Below are positions 23,112-30,769 of a DNA stretch of 31,203 bases, one piece after another; within the stretch, counting starts at the first letter, position 1, and each line of letters starts with the position of its first letter. This DNA is from CAYLHB01 sp041908795 (lineage in GTDB: Bacteria > Patescibacteriota > Minisyncoccia > Phycocordibacterales > UBA12088), in contig JAYRER010000040.1 in the NCBI GenBank assembly GCA_041908795.1, positions 1 to 31,203 of the forward strand, given 5' to 3'. The notes under the pieces were generated by a model that saw only the letters and a list, made by a program, of their open reading frames with translations, did not search any database and was not told the DNA's origin. Made by a program: the position numbers and the translations under genes.

Positions 23112-24521
23112 ATGCGCTTTTTCTTTGGGGAACGCGAGGTTGCGAGTCTCTCTGCATTTGCCGTTTTTTTTGCCATCATCATGATTGTGCAAATAAAATT
23201 TGGCACGCTTTTCTATGAACGTGATGTCTATGGTGAGGCGAAGCCCGTTACAAGTGTGCTCTACACCACACTTTTTCTTGCTGCGGGCACGTCAGTAAGC
23301 GTACTTATGGCAATAATCGTATATGTAACGAAAACCGTACGTGTGCGTGCGGAAGAATTGGCAATAAGAATGACCGAAGATCTTTCCGCTAGTCGTGATC
23401 AATTTAAGACTCTCTACGAAAATGCACCCGTCCCTTACCTGCTTATTGATGAAGTGGGGTGTATTGAGTCGCCCAACAAAGCCGCGCTGCGCTTTTTCGG
23501 CACAACTGCAGAGGAGTGCGCAAAGTACAATCTTTTTGAGCTTCTCAATGATGAGCACAAAAGTTCTGGCTTTCGATCTATTTTGATATCAAAAGTTGCT
23601 CACAACGTACCCATAAACAAACTCGAGGTACTGGTACAGACTATGCGAAGGTCGGAGCGATGGGTGCTCCTGTCCATCTTTCCACTTGCGGCTACGTATA
23701 AAGGACCGAAGCAACGCCTCGCGACACTTGTAGACATCACCGAAAAGAAAGAGCTTGAGCAGGCTAAAGCGGAATTTCTTTCCCTTGCGAGCCACCAACT
23801 TCGTACACCACTAACCGCGGTGAAATGGTACATTGATCTTCTACGGTCAAGTAAATCCATTAATGTCCCTGACACAGTGCGTACGTATCTTGAAAAAATT
23901 TATGTGGGCAATCAGCGTATGATAGACATTGTTGCAACATTGCTCAATCTTTCGCGACTTGAGACGGGCACTTTGCAAATTGAAACAAGAGACACCGATA
24001 TGACCTTACTGGTGCGAGACATACTCGATGAAATTGAACCTCAAAGGGTTGCGAAACAGCTCACCATCACAAGTGAAATTGATACTTTACATGTCATCGG
24101 AAGTGATCCAAGCTTGGTGCGTATTTGCATTCAAAATTTGCTCACGAACGCACTGCGATACACACCGCAGGGGGGTGAGGTACGCATGATAGGTCGGTGT
24201 GATGAAAAATCCTGCATGGTGCAGGTGGCTGATACGGGTGTGGGTATTCCGGCGCAAGAACAACACAACATCTTTTCAAAAATGTACCGAGCGGCAAATG
24301 CCCGTAAGGTTGAGGCAAAAGGAACGGGGCTGGGACTCTATATGACAAAGGCATTTGTAGAGAAACTTGGCGGCTCTATTGAGTTTGCTTCCATCGAAGG
24401 TAAGGGGAGCACGTTCACATTGACAATTCCGGATCGGAAGCAGTTGTCAAAGACACTTGCGAACGAAGATGCGGTGTACTACCATAGTGAGCATGACACA
24501 AAACACAGGGTTACTGCTTAA
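23112..24521 (+). CDS. PAS-domain sensor histidine kinase (second copy)
   Basis: A 469-residue paralogue of the kinase at 20890-22224. Two transmembrane segments (about 12-30 and 52-72), PAS (about 95-212, SPNKAALRFFG), H-box LASHQLRTPLT with His228, N-box NLLTNALRYT, G1 DTGVGIP and G2 GTGLGLYM. It carries about 20 extra C-terminal residues (KQLSKTLANEDAVYYHSEHD) beyond the ATPase domain. The receiver gene overlaps its last 29 bp. The pair is likely a working phosphorelay unit; no sensor ligand can be inferred. Confidence 0.94.
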   Translation: MRFFFGEREVASLSAFAVFFAIIMIVQIKFGTLFYERDVYGEAKPVTSVLYTTLFLAAGTSVSVLMAIIVYVTKTVRVRAEELAIRMTEDLSASRDQFKTLYENAPVPYLLIDEVGCIESPNKAALRFFGTTAEECAKYNLFELLNDEHKSSGFRSILISKVAHNVPINKLEVLVQTMRRSERWVLLSIFPLAATYKGPKQRLATLVDITEKKELEQAKAEFLSLASHQLRTPLTAVKWYIDLLRSSKSINVPDTVRTYLEKIYVGNQRMIDIVATLLNLSRLETGTLQIETRDTDMTLLVRDILDEIEPQRVAKQLTITSEIDTLHVIGSDPSLVRICIQNLLTNALRYTPQGGEVRMIGRCDEKSCMVQVADTGVGIPAQEQHNIFSKMYRAANARKVEAKGTGLGLYMTKAFVEKLGGSIEFASIEGKGSTFTLTIPDRKQLSKTLANEDAVYYHSEHDTKHRVTA

Positions 24522-24912
24522 TAAAACGGTTCTTATTGTAGACGATGAGGAAACACTTGTTGAGGTGATGCGTGAAAAAATGCTAGAGGAGGGCATGCGT
24601 GTACTTACTGCGCACAACGGGGTTGAGGGACTGGAAATTGCAATGCGCGAGCATCCTGATATCATCCTTCTTGATATTCTTATGCCGGAAATGGACGGAT
24701 TCGATTTTCTCAAACACCTCCACGAGGACGAGTGGGGGCAGAAAGTTCAGGTCATCATACTCACCAATTCAACGAGTTTCCAGACAATATCGAAGGCGGT
24801 GGCGACCGGCATGAGCGAATTTATAGTGAAGACCGAGATTCAGCTCGATGATATTGTGGAAAAAGTGAAGGCAAGACTCACCAATGGAACACAAATTCGT
24901 GAGGAAGAGTAA
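24493..24912 (+). CDS. Single-domain response regulator (second copy)
   Basis: A 139-residue receiver without an output domain: VDDEE near 17, phosphoacceptor Asp61 in LLDILMPEMDG, Thr91 in ILTN, Lys113 in FIVKTE. The ATG at 24493 lies inside the kinase gene, a 29-bp overlap that implies translational coupling. An upstream frame extension lies wholly in the kinase and is not preferred. It has the same HK-receiver-tRNA order as the first module; tRNA-Ala(GGC) begins 23 nt after the stop. Confidence 0.92.
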   Translation: MTQNTGLLLNKTVLIVDDEETLVEVMREKMLEEGMRVLTAHNGVEGLEIAMREHPDIILLDILMPEMDGFDFLKHLHEDEWGQKVQVIILTNSTSFQTISKAVATGMSEFIVKTEIQLDDIVEKVKARLTNGTQIREEE

Positions 24913-24935
24913 CGCCACTACGTGTAGTATTGTGC

Positions 24936-25008
24936 GGGCCATTAGCTCATCTGGTAGAGCGCACCCATGGCATGGGTGAGGTGACCGGTTCGAGTCCGGT
25001 ATGGTCCA
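24936..25008 (+). tRNA. tRNA-Ala (anticodon GGC)
   Basis: A 73-nt cloverleaf. The acceptor GGGCCAT pairs with ATGGTCC, the D-arm is GCTCATCTGGTAGAGC, anticodon stem CACCC/GGGTG encloses ATGGCAT with anticodon GGC, and the T-arm is ACCGG/CCGGT. Discriminator A; CCA not encoded. It is the second alanine tRNA in the window and reads GCC/GCT codons. Confidence 0.95.
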
Positions 25009-25169
25009 CAAATTCCAATGAGTCAAACAGTACCTCGTGAGGTTGCTACGGGAATGTGTTACACGAAAGACTTCGCGATGCGTCGTACCTAGATCCCGCG
25101 GTGTCGAGTGCATGGATGGTTCCTCCAGTTTATAACGAGGCTAATACGTGACATGCGCGCGTGCAAACG

Positions 25170-25205
25170 AATTACGTAAATAATTACGTAATTATTTACG
25201 TAATT
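25170..25205. repeat. 36-bp perfect palindrome
   Basis: All 36 bases are self-complementary. It is built from AATTACGTAA repeated three times in overlapping register: left at 25170-25179, centre at 25183-25192 and right at 25196-25205, linked by ATA/TAT. As RNA it would form a 16-bp AU-rich hairpin. It lies between convergent genes: tRNA-Ala(GGC) on the plus strand and the gene ending at 25221 on the minus strand. It could be a two-way terminator, a multimeric operator or a DNA-binding site. The preceding 160 bp (25009-25169) holds no recognisable gene. Confidence 0.9.
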
Positions 25206-25220
25206 GTCCAAGATGGACAC

Positions 25221-25589
25221 TCAGTCGTTAGGGTCGCCGCCACGTGCTTCTAGCATTTTTCGCGCCCATTCGTCGTGCTTGACTCTTGGTTGCCCAAATA
25301 AAAAATGTTCATTCGTGAGACCATCGGAGTACACGCGTTCAAGTAAGAAACACTGTGCGTTCCCGAGGTGCATTGATGCGCGACGCTCAATATTGTGAGG
25401 CACGTTTGCTTCACAACCGGTCTCCACCGTATAGCCCACATACCGCGCATTCGAGCCGTCAGCAGAAAGTCTGTACTCCAAGCTCACCCCGCCTCCAAGT
25501 GGGAGTGAGCATGAAAACAAATCTTTTGGATTACCCTCAAATAATGAGGCGCTCTCGAGTAATGTGGTGAATTCTTCTTTTGGTGGCAT
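25221..25589 (-). CDS. Hypothetical protein, 122 residues
   Basis: No family is recognised. The protein starts MPPKEEFTTLLESASLF, seems soluble (no transmembrane or signal segment), and has mixed beta-rich text (GGGVSLEYRLSADGSNARYVGY) with Cys at 27, 59 and 80 or so. The ATG lies 2 nt after the yqeY stop, so it is the second gene of a two-gene transcript. Codon use and composition match its neighbours. The 36-bp palindrome 15 bp after its stop may end the transcript. Confidence 0.7.
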   Translation of the reverse strand: MPPKEEFTTLLESASLFEGNPKDLFSCSLPLGGGVSLEYRLSADGSNARYVGYTVETGCEANVPHNIERRASMHLGNAQCFLLERVYSDGLTNEHFLFGQPRVKHDEWARKMLEARGGDPND

Positions 25590-25591
25590 GT

Positions 25592-26047
25592 CTAGGTGAG
25601 GATGCTCTCCACTATTTGCTTCACCTCTGATCCGTCTGCTTTACCCTTAAGCTCCGCCATGACTGCGCCGATGAGCTTTCCCATACCGCTCTTGTCGCTC
25701 ACACAGAGGATCTTCATTTTCTCTCGCACCGTTTTCTCTATAGCTTCTTGTCCAAGTTGGGCGGGAAGGTACCCCTCAAGCACAGTACGTTCACGTTCCT
25801 CACTCTCAGCCAAATCAACTCTTCCTCCCGCACGAAACTGTGTCGCCGCCTCCGTGCGTTGTTTGACCGCACGTTTAATAAGTGAGAGCACCTCCTCATC
25901 GTCAAGCGTCTCCTGTGGTGTTCTCTTAGTTGCGGTGAGTTCTTGCGTACAGAGCGCGAGTACACTACGAAGGGTAATGAGACGCACCTCATCTTTCGCT
26001 TTCATCGCAGCAAACATTTCCGCACGTAGTTGTTCTTGAAGTGTCAT
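25592..26047 (-). CDS. yqeY: YqeY/GatB-like domain protein
   Basis: A 151-residue helical protein of the GatB/YqeY family, related to the tRNA-binding C-terminal part of the GatB amidotransferase subunit. Marks are MTLQEQLRAEMFAAMKAKDEVRL at the start, LRSVLA, the EEVLSLIKRAVKQR helix and the C-terminal GKLIGAVMAELKGKADGSEVKQIV block. Its cellular role is not established; tRNA binding is suggested by family relation. The ATG at 26047 has an AAGGA SD-like element 5-6 nt upstream, and TGC-TATACT stands 16 nt before the ATG, so this gene has a true short leader, unlike many neighbours. Confidence 0.9.
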   Translation of the reverse strand: MTLQEQLRAEMFAAMKAKDEVRLITLRSVLALCTQELTATKRTPQETLDDEEVLSLIKRAVKQRTEAATQFRAGGRVDLAESEERERTVLEGYLPAQLGQEAIEKTVREKMKILCVSDKSGMGKLIGAVMAELKGKADGSEVKQIVESILT

Positions 26048-26063
26048 AGGTTCCTTACGTACA

Positions 26064-26072
26064 AGTATAGCA
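26064..26072 (-). promoter_or_regulatory. Extended -10 of yqeY
   Basis: Minus strand TGCTATACT, ending 16 nt before the ATG. The start of transcription would leave a leader of about 10 nt containing AAGGA. It is divergent from the P-type ATPase promoter 75 bp away. Confidence 0.55.
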
Positions 26073-26146
26073 GAGCACAACTACTTGGTCATGCGTCTAC
26101 ACAAGCACCTATCCCCAATACATATCGCGTCCTATCGGGCATGTGC

Positions 26147-26155
26147 TGGTATGCT
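26147..26155 (+). promoter_or_regulatory. Extended -10 of the P-type ATPase, 6 nt from ATG
   Basis: TGG-TATGCT is followed by exactly 6 nt and ATG 26162. This supports the ATG at 26162 over a frame open from 26030. Confidence 0.6.
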
Positions 26156-26161
26156 TTATGT

Positions 26162-28837
26162 ATGGAACCATCCCGCCACAACTGGGAGCGTTTGTCTGTA
26201 GACGAAACACGTCGTCTCCTCGGAACCTCATTAGATCACGGCCTTAATCATGAAGAAGTGCGTAGAAGGCAGAGCACCTATGGTGCAAATGAACTGGTCG
26301 AGGGAGAGCGCACCACACTCGTGGCTATTGTGGTTAGGCAGTTTAAAAGCTTACTCGTACTGGTGCTCATTGGAGCGGGAGTAGTAACGTTGGGGTTAGG
26401 ACATGTTACCGACACAGTGGTGATAGTGATCGCCGTACTCATTAACGTAGTGGTAGGTGCATTTCAAGAAGAACGTGCATCAAAGGCGTTTGAAAAACTA
26501 CGCACATCGCAAGCGCGCCACGCTATTGTTATTCGAGATGGTGATAGGAAGAATGTGGACGCAACAGAGCTTGTGCCTGGCGACGTAGTGCTTCTCGAGC
26601 CGGGATTTTTCGTGCCCGCAGATGTTCGATTGGTAACAGTGCACGACTTGAAGGTGAATGAGTCAGTTCTTACCGGAGAGTGGCTTTCAGTGAGTAAAAC
26701 AACCGAACTTATTACTAGAGAGGTGCCACTCGCGGAGCGCACCAATATGGCCTACTTCGGCACATTGGTTGAATCCGGTGCGGCACGCGCCATAGTGGCA
26801 TCAATTGGCATGCAGACGGAGGTTGGTCAGATTGCACAGGATCTTTCGGCGGTGGTTGATTCGGAAACACCGCTTCAAAGAAAATTGCGTAAAGTGGTTG
26901 AGCTTCTCTCCTACAGTATTGTGGGGGTACTCATAGCACTTTTTCTATTGGGCATAGCACGTGGTGAACCACTTGGCGATATGTTTCTCCTTGCTATAGC
27001 GGTTGCCGTGGCCACTATACCTTCGGGACTCCCGGCCGCAGTAACCGTCGTGCTTGCTCGCGGCATGGAAGCGATACTAAAAAAAGGCGGCTTGGTAAGA
27101 AACTTGTTGGCGGCAGAGACGCTTGGTGCAACCACAGTCATACTCACCGATAAGACGGGAACACTTACTGAAGCGAGGATGAAGATTGCGTCGCTTCATA
27201 CTCATGAGGCAATACTCGTAGGTAGGAGTGATTTGTGTGATATGACACGCACCTTGCTTGAGTCTGCAATTATGGTGTCTGATGCGTTCATTGAAGAAGC
27301 TGACGAGGCAGTGGGAAAGCTCACCATCCACGGGCGTCCCATTGAGAAGGCGGTGCTCCTTGCGGGTATTGAAGCGGGTATACTCCAGCGTGAATTGTTG
27401 GCAACCGCTCCACGACTCGACACGCTCAAGTTTTCAAGCGATCGAAGGTTTGCGGCGTCCCTTCACAAAGGAAAAAGAACAGGAACCTCTCGTCTCATCA
27501 TGACCGGTGAGCCGGAAACACTTCTCGCACTTTCCACCCACTACTACGCCGATGGGAAAAAAGTGAAGTGGACTGATGAAGCACTCAAACGTTTTGTTGA
27601 TACGTTTGAGCAGCAAACAAAAGTGGGACGTCGACTTATTGCAGTTTCATACAGAGATACGACACTCGAACAGCTGCCAACCGATGAGCAGGTTGTCCAT
27701 CTTCCTAATGAAGCAACTTTCCTTGGTTTGATAGGGTTTACTGATCCTGTGCGCGCCGATGTTCCCGCGGCGATCCTTGCTGTGGAACAAGCGGGTGCAC
27801 GGGTTATTATGTGCACCGGCGATAGCCCTGCGACCGCACTCGCGATAGCCACCGAGGCGGGTATTGTGCACCAAGCGGATCAACTTGTCATTCACGGAAA
27901 TGATATAGACCATTGGACCGATGCAGAGCTCTATGGTCACCTTCGTGAGGCGCGAGTCATTGCGCGCGCAACTCCTCGCCATAAACTTCGTATCGTAACG
28001 TTGCTTCGCAAAAATGGAGAAGTTGTCGCGATGACGGGAGATGGTGTGAACGATAGCCCGGCGCTCCGTGCGGCGTCAATCGGTGTTGCAGTGGGCTCTG
28101 GTACGGAAGTGGCAAAAGAGGCGTCTGACCTCATTTTGGTGAAAGACAGCTTCTCAATTATTGTGGCGGCCATAGAAGAAGGACGCGCAATCATTGACAA
28201 TTTAAAAAAAATTGTTGCGTACCTCCTCTCGACGTCTTTTAGCGAGATTATTGTGCTGAGCGCAGCACTTGTGGGTGGTGCCCCTCTACCACTTCTTCCC
28301 GTACAGATACTGTGGGGAAAGATAGTTGAGGAGGGGCTGATGAGCTTCTCTTTTGCATTTGAAGGAAAAGACCCAAACATTATGCGACGCAATCCACGCT
28401 CAAGTGCGGCAACCAACATCATTACTCGTGAGCTCTCTAAGCTCATTGTGGTGGTGAGTCTTACTACTGGCATTTTGTTGGTGGCACTCTTTTTTTGGCT
28501 ACTAACACTCGGTATACCTGATGATGAGGTTCGAACTGTTATGTTTGTCGCGCTCTCGCTTGATGCTATCTTCTTCACATTCTCACTTAAGAGTTTGGAC
28601 ACCCCACTCTGGAAAATCGATCTCCTTTCTAATAGGTTCTTGATTATCGCATTTACACTAAGCTGTACGCTTGTGGTGCTTGCGCTTACCGTGCCGTTTT
28701 TGCGCCATGTATTGAAATTAGTACCACTTTCAGGGTTCGAAGTCCTGATGCTCGTAGTAGTGGGCTTACTCAATCTCACAGTGATTGAAACCATGAAGTA
28801 CATACTCTTTATTCGAACATCAAAGCGTCACGTGTGA
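26162..28837 (+). CDS. P-type (P2-like) cation-transporting ATPase with altered ion site
   Basis: An 891-residue ATP-driven membrane cation pump. The N-terminal cation-ATPase domain (WERLSVDETRRLLGT) is followed by an actuator with the TGE loop (VLTGEWLSV), transmembrane helices, the phosphorylation site DKTGTLT (Asp330), the P-domain TGDGVND and a C-terminal helix bundle. The overall plan matches SERCA/PMR1-like P2 ATPases. Ion-site residues differ: M4 reads IPSGLP, with Ser288 in place of the Ca-binding Glu, and M6 reads QILWGKIVEEG, with Lys720 and Glu724 at the SERCA Asn796/Asp800 positions. M5 keeps Glu (STSFSEII). The transported ion is therefore uncertain. The start follows the TGG-TATGCT promoter by 6 nt. 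Confidence 0.9.
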   Translation: MEPSRHNWERLSVDETRRLLGTSLDHGLNHEEVRRRQSTYGANELVEGERTTLVAIVVRQFKSLLVLVLIGAGVVTLGLGHVTDTVVIVIAVLINVVVGAFQEERASKAFEKLRTSQARHAIVIRDGDRKNVDATELVPGDVVLLEPGFFVPADVRLVTVHDLKVNESVLTGEWLSVSKTTELITREVPLAERTNMAYFGTLVESGAARAIVASIGMQTEVGQIAQDLSAVVDSETPLQRKLRKVVELLSYSIVGVLIALFLLGIARGEPLGDMFLLAIAVAVATIPSGLPAAVTVVLARGMEAILKKGGLVRNLLAAETLGATTVILTDKTGTLTEARMKIASLHTHEAILVGRSDLCDMTRTLLESAIMVSDAFIEEADEAVGKLTIHGRPIEKAVLLAGIEAGILQRELLATAPRLDTLKFSSDRRFAASLHKGKRTGTSRLIMTGEPETLLALSTHYYADGKKVKWTDEALKRFVDTFEQQTKVGRRLIAVSYRDTTLEQLPTDEQVVHLPNEATFLGLIGFTDPVRADVPAAILAVEQAGARVIMCTGDSPATALAIATEAGIVHQADQLVIHGNDIDHWTDAELYGHLREARVIARATPRHKLRIVTLLRKNGEVVAMTGDGVNDSPALRAASIGVAVGSGTEVAKEASDLILVKDSFSIIVAAIEEGRAIIDNLKKIVAYLLSTSFSEIIVLSAALVGGAPLPLLPVQILWGKIVEEGLMSFSFAFEGKDPNIMRRNPRSSAATNIITRELSKLIVVVSLTTGILLVALFFWLLTLGIPDDEVRTVMFVALSLDAIFFTFSLKSLDTPLWKIDLLSNRFLIIAFTLSCTLVVLALTVPFLRHVLKLVPLSGFEVLMLVVVGLLNLTVIETMKYILFIRTSKRHV

Positions 28838-28856
28838 CAGTGAGTGCCAGCCGCGT

Positions 28857-28862
28857 TACACT
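28857..28862 (+). promoter_or_regulatory. -10 element of rmuC, 6 nt from ATG
   Basis: TACACT is followed by exactly 6 nt and the rmuC ATG, with the same geometry as uvrB, ung and both kinases. It sits only 20 nt after the ATPase stop. Confidence 0.5.
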
Positions 28863-28868
28863 TACCCC

Positions 28869-29915
28869 ATGGAGCTTATTCTTGCACTCATACTGGTCCT
28901 CATACTTGTAGTAGGTTTCGGATTTTATATTCTCTGGAAAAAACTTGCGCCACGTGATGATAGTCAAGGTCTCATGTTGCTTAGAGAACAAGTGAGCGAA
29001 CTCGCGCGTTCGCTTGATGCGCGACTAGTCGAAAGCTCAAGAAAAGTGGACGAGAGTGTGATGGGTCAATTGAGCGCATCGGCGCGTCTTGTGCGCGAGG
29101 TCACCGAGGGACTTACAAAACTCGATGATACAAATCGTCAGGTGATGAGCTTTGCCGAGGAACTCAAGCGCCTGCAAGATATTTTACGCAATCCGAAACA
29201 GAGAGGGGTTTTGGGTGAGTACTACCTTGAGAGTGTTCTTAAGAATGTGCTTCCACCGGGTCGCTACAAAATGCAGTATCGCTTTTCCGATGGTGATATT
29301 GTTGATGCGGTTATCTTGCTCGACCAAGGAAAAATACTCCCCGTTGACTCGAAGTTTTCACTTGAAAATTATAACCGCATGCTCGAGACGCATGATGCAG
29401 GTGAGAGAGAGCGACTCGAGAAGTCATTTCGCACTGACTTGAAGAATCGTATTGATGAAACATCGAAGTACATTCGACCTTCAGAAAACACCATGGAGTT
29501 TGCCTTCATGTTTATCCCCTCCGAAGGTATCTACTACGATCTTCTCGTGGGACAGGTGGGTGCGAGCCAAGCTTCTTCGCGTGACCTCATAGAGTATGCG
29601 TTTCGTGACAAGAAAGTCATCATTGTTTCACCCACGAGTTTTCTTGCATACCTCCAAACAGTACTTCAGGGCCTCCGTGCACTTGAGATTGAGGAAAGTG
29701 CAAAAGAGATACGAACTCGAGTGGAGGAGCTTGGACGACACCTCACACAGTACCACACCTATTTTGTGAAGCTTGGTACATCTCTTGGGACTGCGGTGAA
29801 CCACTACAATATCGCAGGTCGCGAACTTAAAAAGGTGGACAAGGATGTGTTGAAAATAGGAGGTGTGTCTCCTGGGCTTGATCCAACACCGCTCGACCGG
29901 CCCTCGGAAGAGTAG
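28869..29915 (+). CDS. rmuC: RmuC family protein (DNA recombination/rearrangement limiting factor)
   Basis: A 348-residue protein: an N-terminal transmembrane helix (about 2-20), a coiled-coil stretch (about 35-100) and the RmuC domain. The domain has NPKQRGVLGEYYLESVLKN, FSDGDIVDAVI, LPVDSKFSLENY and FAFMFIPSEGIYYDL, which match the restriction-nuclease-like core, with Asp/Glu-x-Lys style residues in DSKF. RmuC limits inverted-repeat-driven rearrangements in E. coli; the biochemical activity is unproven. A link to the palindromes in this window is only suggestive. The length is a little short of E. coli RmuC. Confidence 0.92.
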   Translation: MELILALILVLILVVGFGFYILWKKLAPRDDSQGLMLLREQVSELARSLDARLVESSRKVDESVMGQLSASARLVREVTEGLTKLDDTNRQVMSFAEELKRLQDILRNPKQRGVLGEYYLESVLKNVLPPGRYKMQYRFSDGDIVDAVILLDQGKILPVDSKFSLENYNRMLETHDAGERERLEKSFRTDLKNRIDETSKYIRPSENTMEFAFMFIPSEGIYYDLLVGQVGASQASSRDLIEYAFRDKKVIIVSPTSFLAYLQTVLQGLRALEIEESAKEIRTRVEELGRHLTQYHTYFVKLGTSLGTAVNHYNIAGRELKKVDKDVLKIGGVSPGLDPTPLDRPSEE

Positions 29916-30003
29916 TTATACACACTTGCAATATCTAGTCACTTTACGTGTACCGCACATCTGTGATACTTTTACGTTCCATTATTCGTTAGTACTACGA
30001 GAA

Positions 30004-30390
30004 ATGAATACCTCCCTACGTGGGCAGTACGAATCTGCCAATGCTTGGGGGCTCTGGAGCGGGGTGGACCTTTACGATTGTAGCCCGCACATTATCCGTG
30101 ATGCTGATGCGATACGACGCTTTGTCGTAGAACTATGTGAGAAAATAGGTATGAAACGATTCGGCGACACTACCGTCGTCAACTTTGGAGAGGACGAGCG
30201 GGTAGCTGGCTTTTCGATGACTCAGCTCATTGAGACGTCGCTCATAAGTGGGCATTTCGCGAACGCCACGAATGCAGCATATTTGGATGTATTTTCGTGT
30301 AAGTACTATGAGCCACAGGATGTCGCCGATTTTTCAAAAGAGTTTTTCAAAGCACAGTCGGCTATACTCAATACCGTGATGAGGCAATAG
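30004..30390 (+). CDS. SpeD-like pyruvoyl-dependent decarboxylase homologue
   Basis: A 128-residue protein resembling the small S-adenosylmethionine decarboxylase class (SpeD). The self-cleaving segment IETSLISGHF gives candidate pyruvoyl precursor Ser79, followed by His84 and Cys99 in DVFSC at the same spacing (5 and 20) as Ser63/His68/Cys83 of bacterial SpeD. The residue just before the Ser is Thr where SpeD has Glu. Members of this family from CPR and phages have been reported as ornithine or arginine decarboxylases, so AdoMet specificity should not be assumed. No spermidine synthase or arginine genes are nearby. The ATG at 30004 is preferred over the longer frame, which overlaps rmuC. Confidence 0.75.
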   Translation: MNTSLRGQYESANAWGLWSGVDLYDCSPHIIRDADAIRRFVVELCEKIGMKRFGDTTVVNFGEDERVAGFSMTQLIETSLISGHFANATNAAYLDVFSCKYYEPQDVADFSKEFFKAQSAILNTVMRQ

Positions 30391-30391
30391 C

Positions 30392-30419
30392 TTGCATTCC
30401 TCTCATTATCTGGTAGTCT
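30392..30419 (+). promoter_or_regulatory. Promoter of rplU
   Basis: TTGCAT (30392-30397), 16-nt spacer, TAGTCT (30414-30419) with TGG extension. The hexamer ends 9 nt before the ATG, so the leader would be 2-3 nt. Confidence 0.55.
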
Positions 30420-30428
30420 GTTTTCACT

Positions 30429-30740
30429 ATGAAGGTTGCAATTATTGCATCTGGAGGAAAGCAGTATCTCGTCAAAGAGGGCGAGGTCGTGCGTGTGGAA
30501 AAAATTGCCGTGGCGGAGGGAGAAAAAGTGCAGTTCGGTGAGGTTCTACTGGTTGATGATGGTGAAAAAACAGTAGTAGGCACCCCCTATATTTCAGGCG
30601 CAGTCATTGAAGCGACTATGGTGCGCGAGGGTAGGGCAAAAAAGATTCTTGTGCAGAAATTCAAGTCGAAGGTAAACTACAAGCGTCGTCTCGGCCATCG
30701 ACAGTCTTTCAGTGAGATTTCTGTCACGAAAGTTGCGTAA
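30429..30740 (+). CDS. rplU: Large ribosomal subunit protein bL21
   Basis: A 103-residue, basic 50S protein, starting MKVAIIASGGKQYLVKEGE with the strongly conserved GGKQY motif and ending in the KSKVNYKRRLGHRQSF block, both typical of bL21. It binds 23S rRNA. Many bacteria place rpmA (bL27) next; here a terminator-like hairpin and a minus-strand gene follow instead, so the usual pair is split. The length is normal. Confidence 0.97.
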   Translation: MKVAIIASGGKQYLVKEGEVVRVEKIAVAEGEKVQFGEVLLVDDGEKTVVGTPYISGAVIEATMVREGRAKKILVQKFKSKVNYKRRLGHRQSFSEISVTKVA

Positions 30741-30769
30741 GTTACACACAATGTATCTGAAAACAGTAA

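Noticed and set aside
22776..23192. Long minus-strand frame through the tRNA-Val and repeat region, and a plus-strand frame at 22820-23056
   Set aside because: They are built from the 77-bp repeat and the tRNA, and translate to repetitive text with the same phrases twice. The region is structural, not coding.
24483..24488. CATAGT as a leaderless -10 for the second receiver
   Set aside because: Only 4 nt from the ATG and inside the kinase gene. The 29-bp overlap makes translational coupling the simpler explanation.
25018..25092. 24-codon plus-strand frame just after tRNA-Ala(GGC)
   Set aside because: Too short, no SD, no -10 near the start and no recognisable peptide. The region 25009-25169 is left unassigned.
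27937..28803. 288-residue minus-strand frame opposite the P-type ATPase
   Set aside because: Antisense to a clear pump gene with Ser/Thr-rich, low-complexity text. Such frames arise from codon bias on the sense strand.
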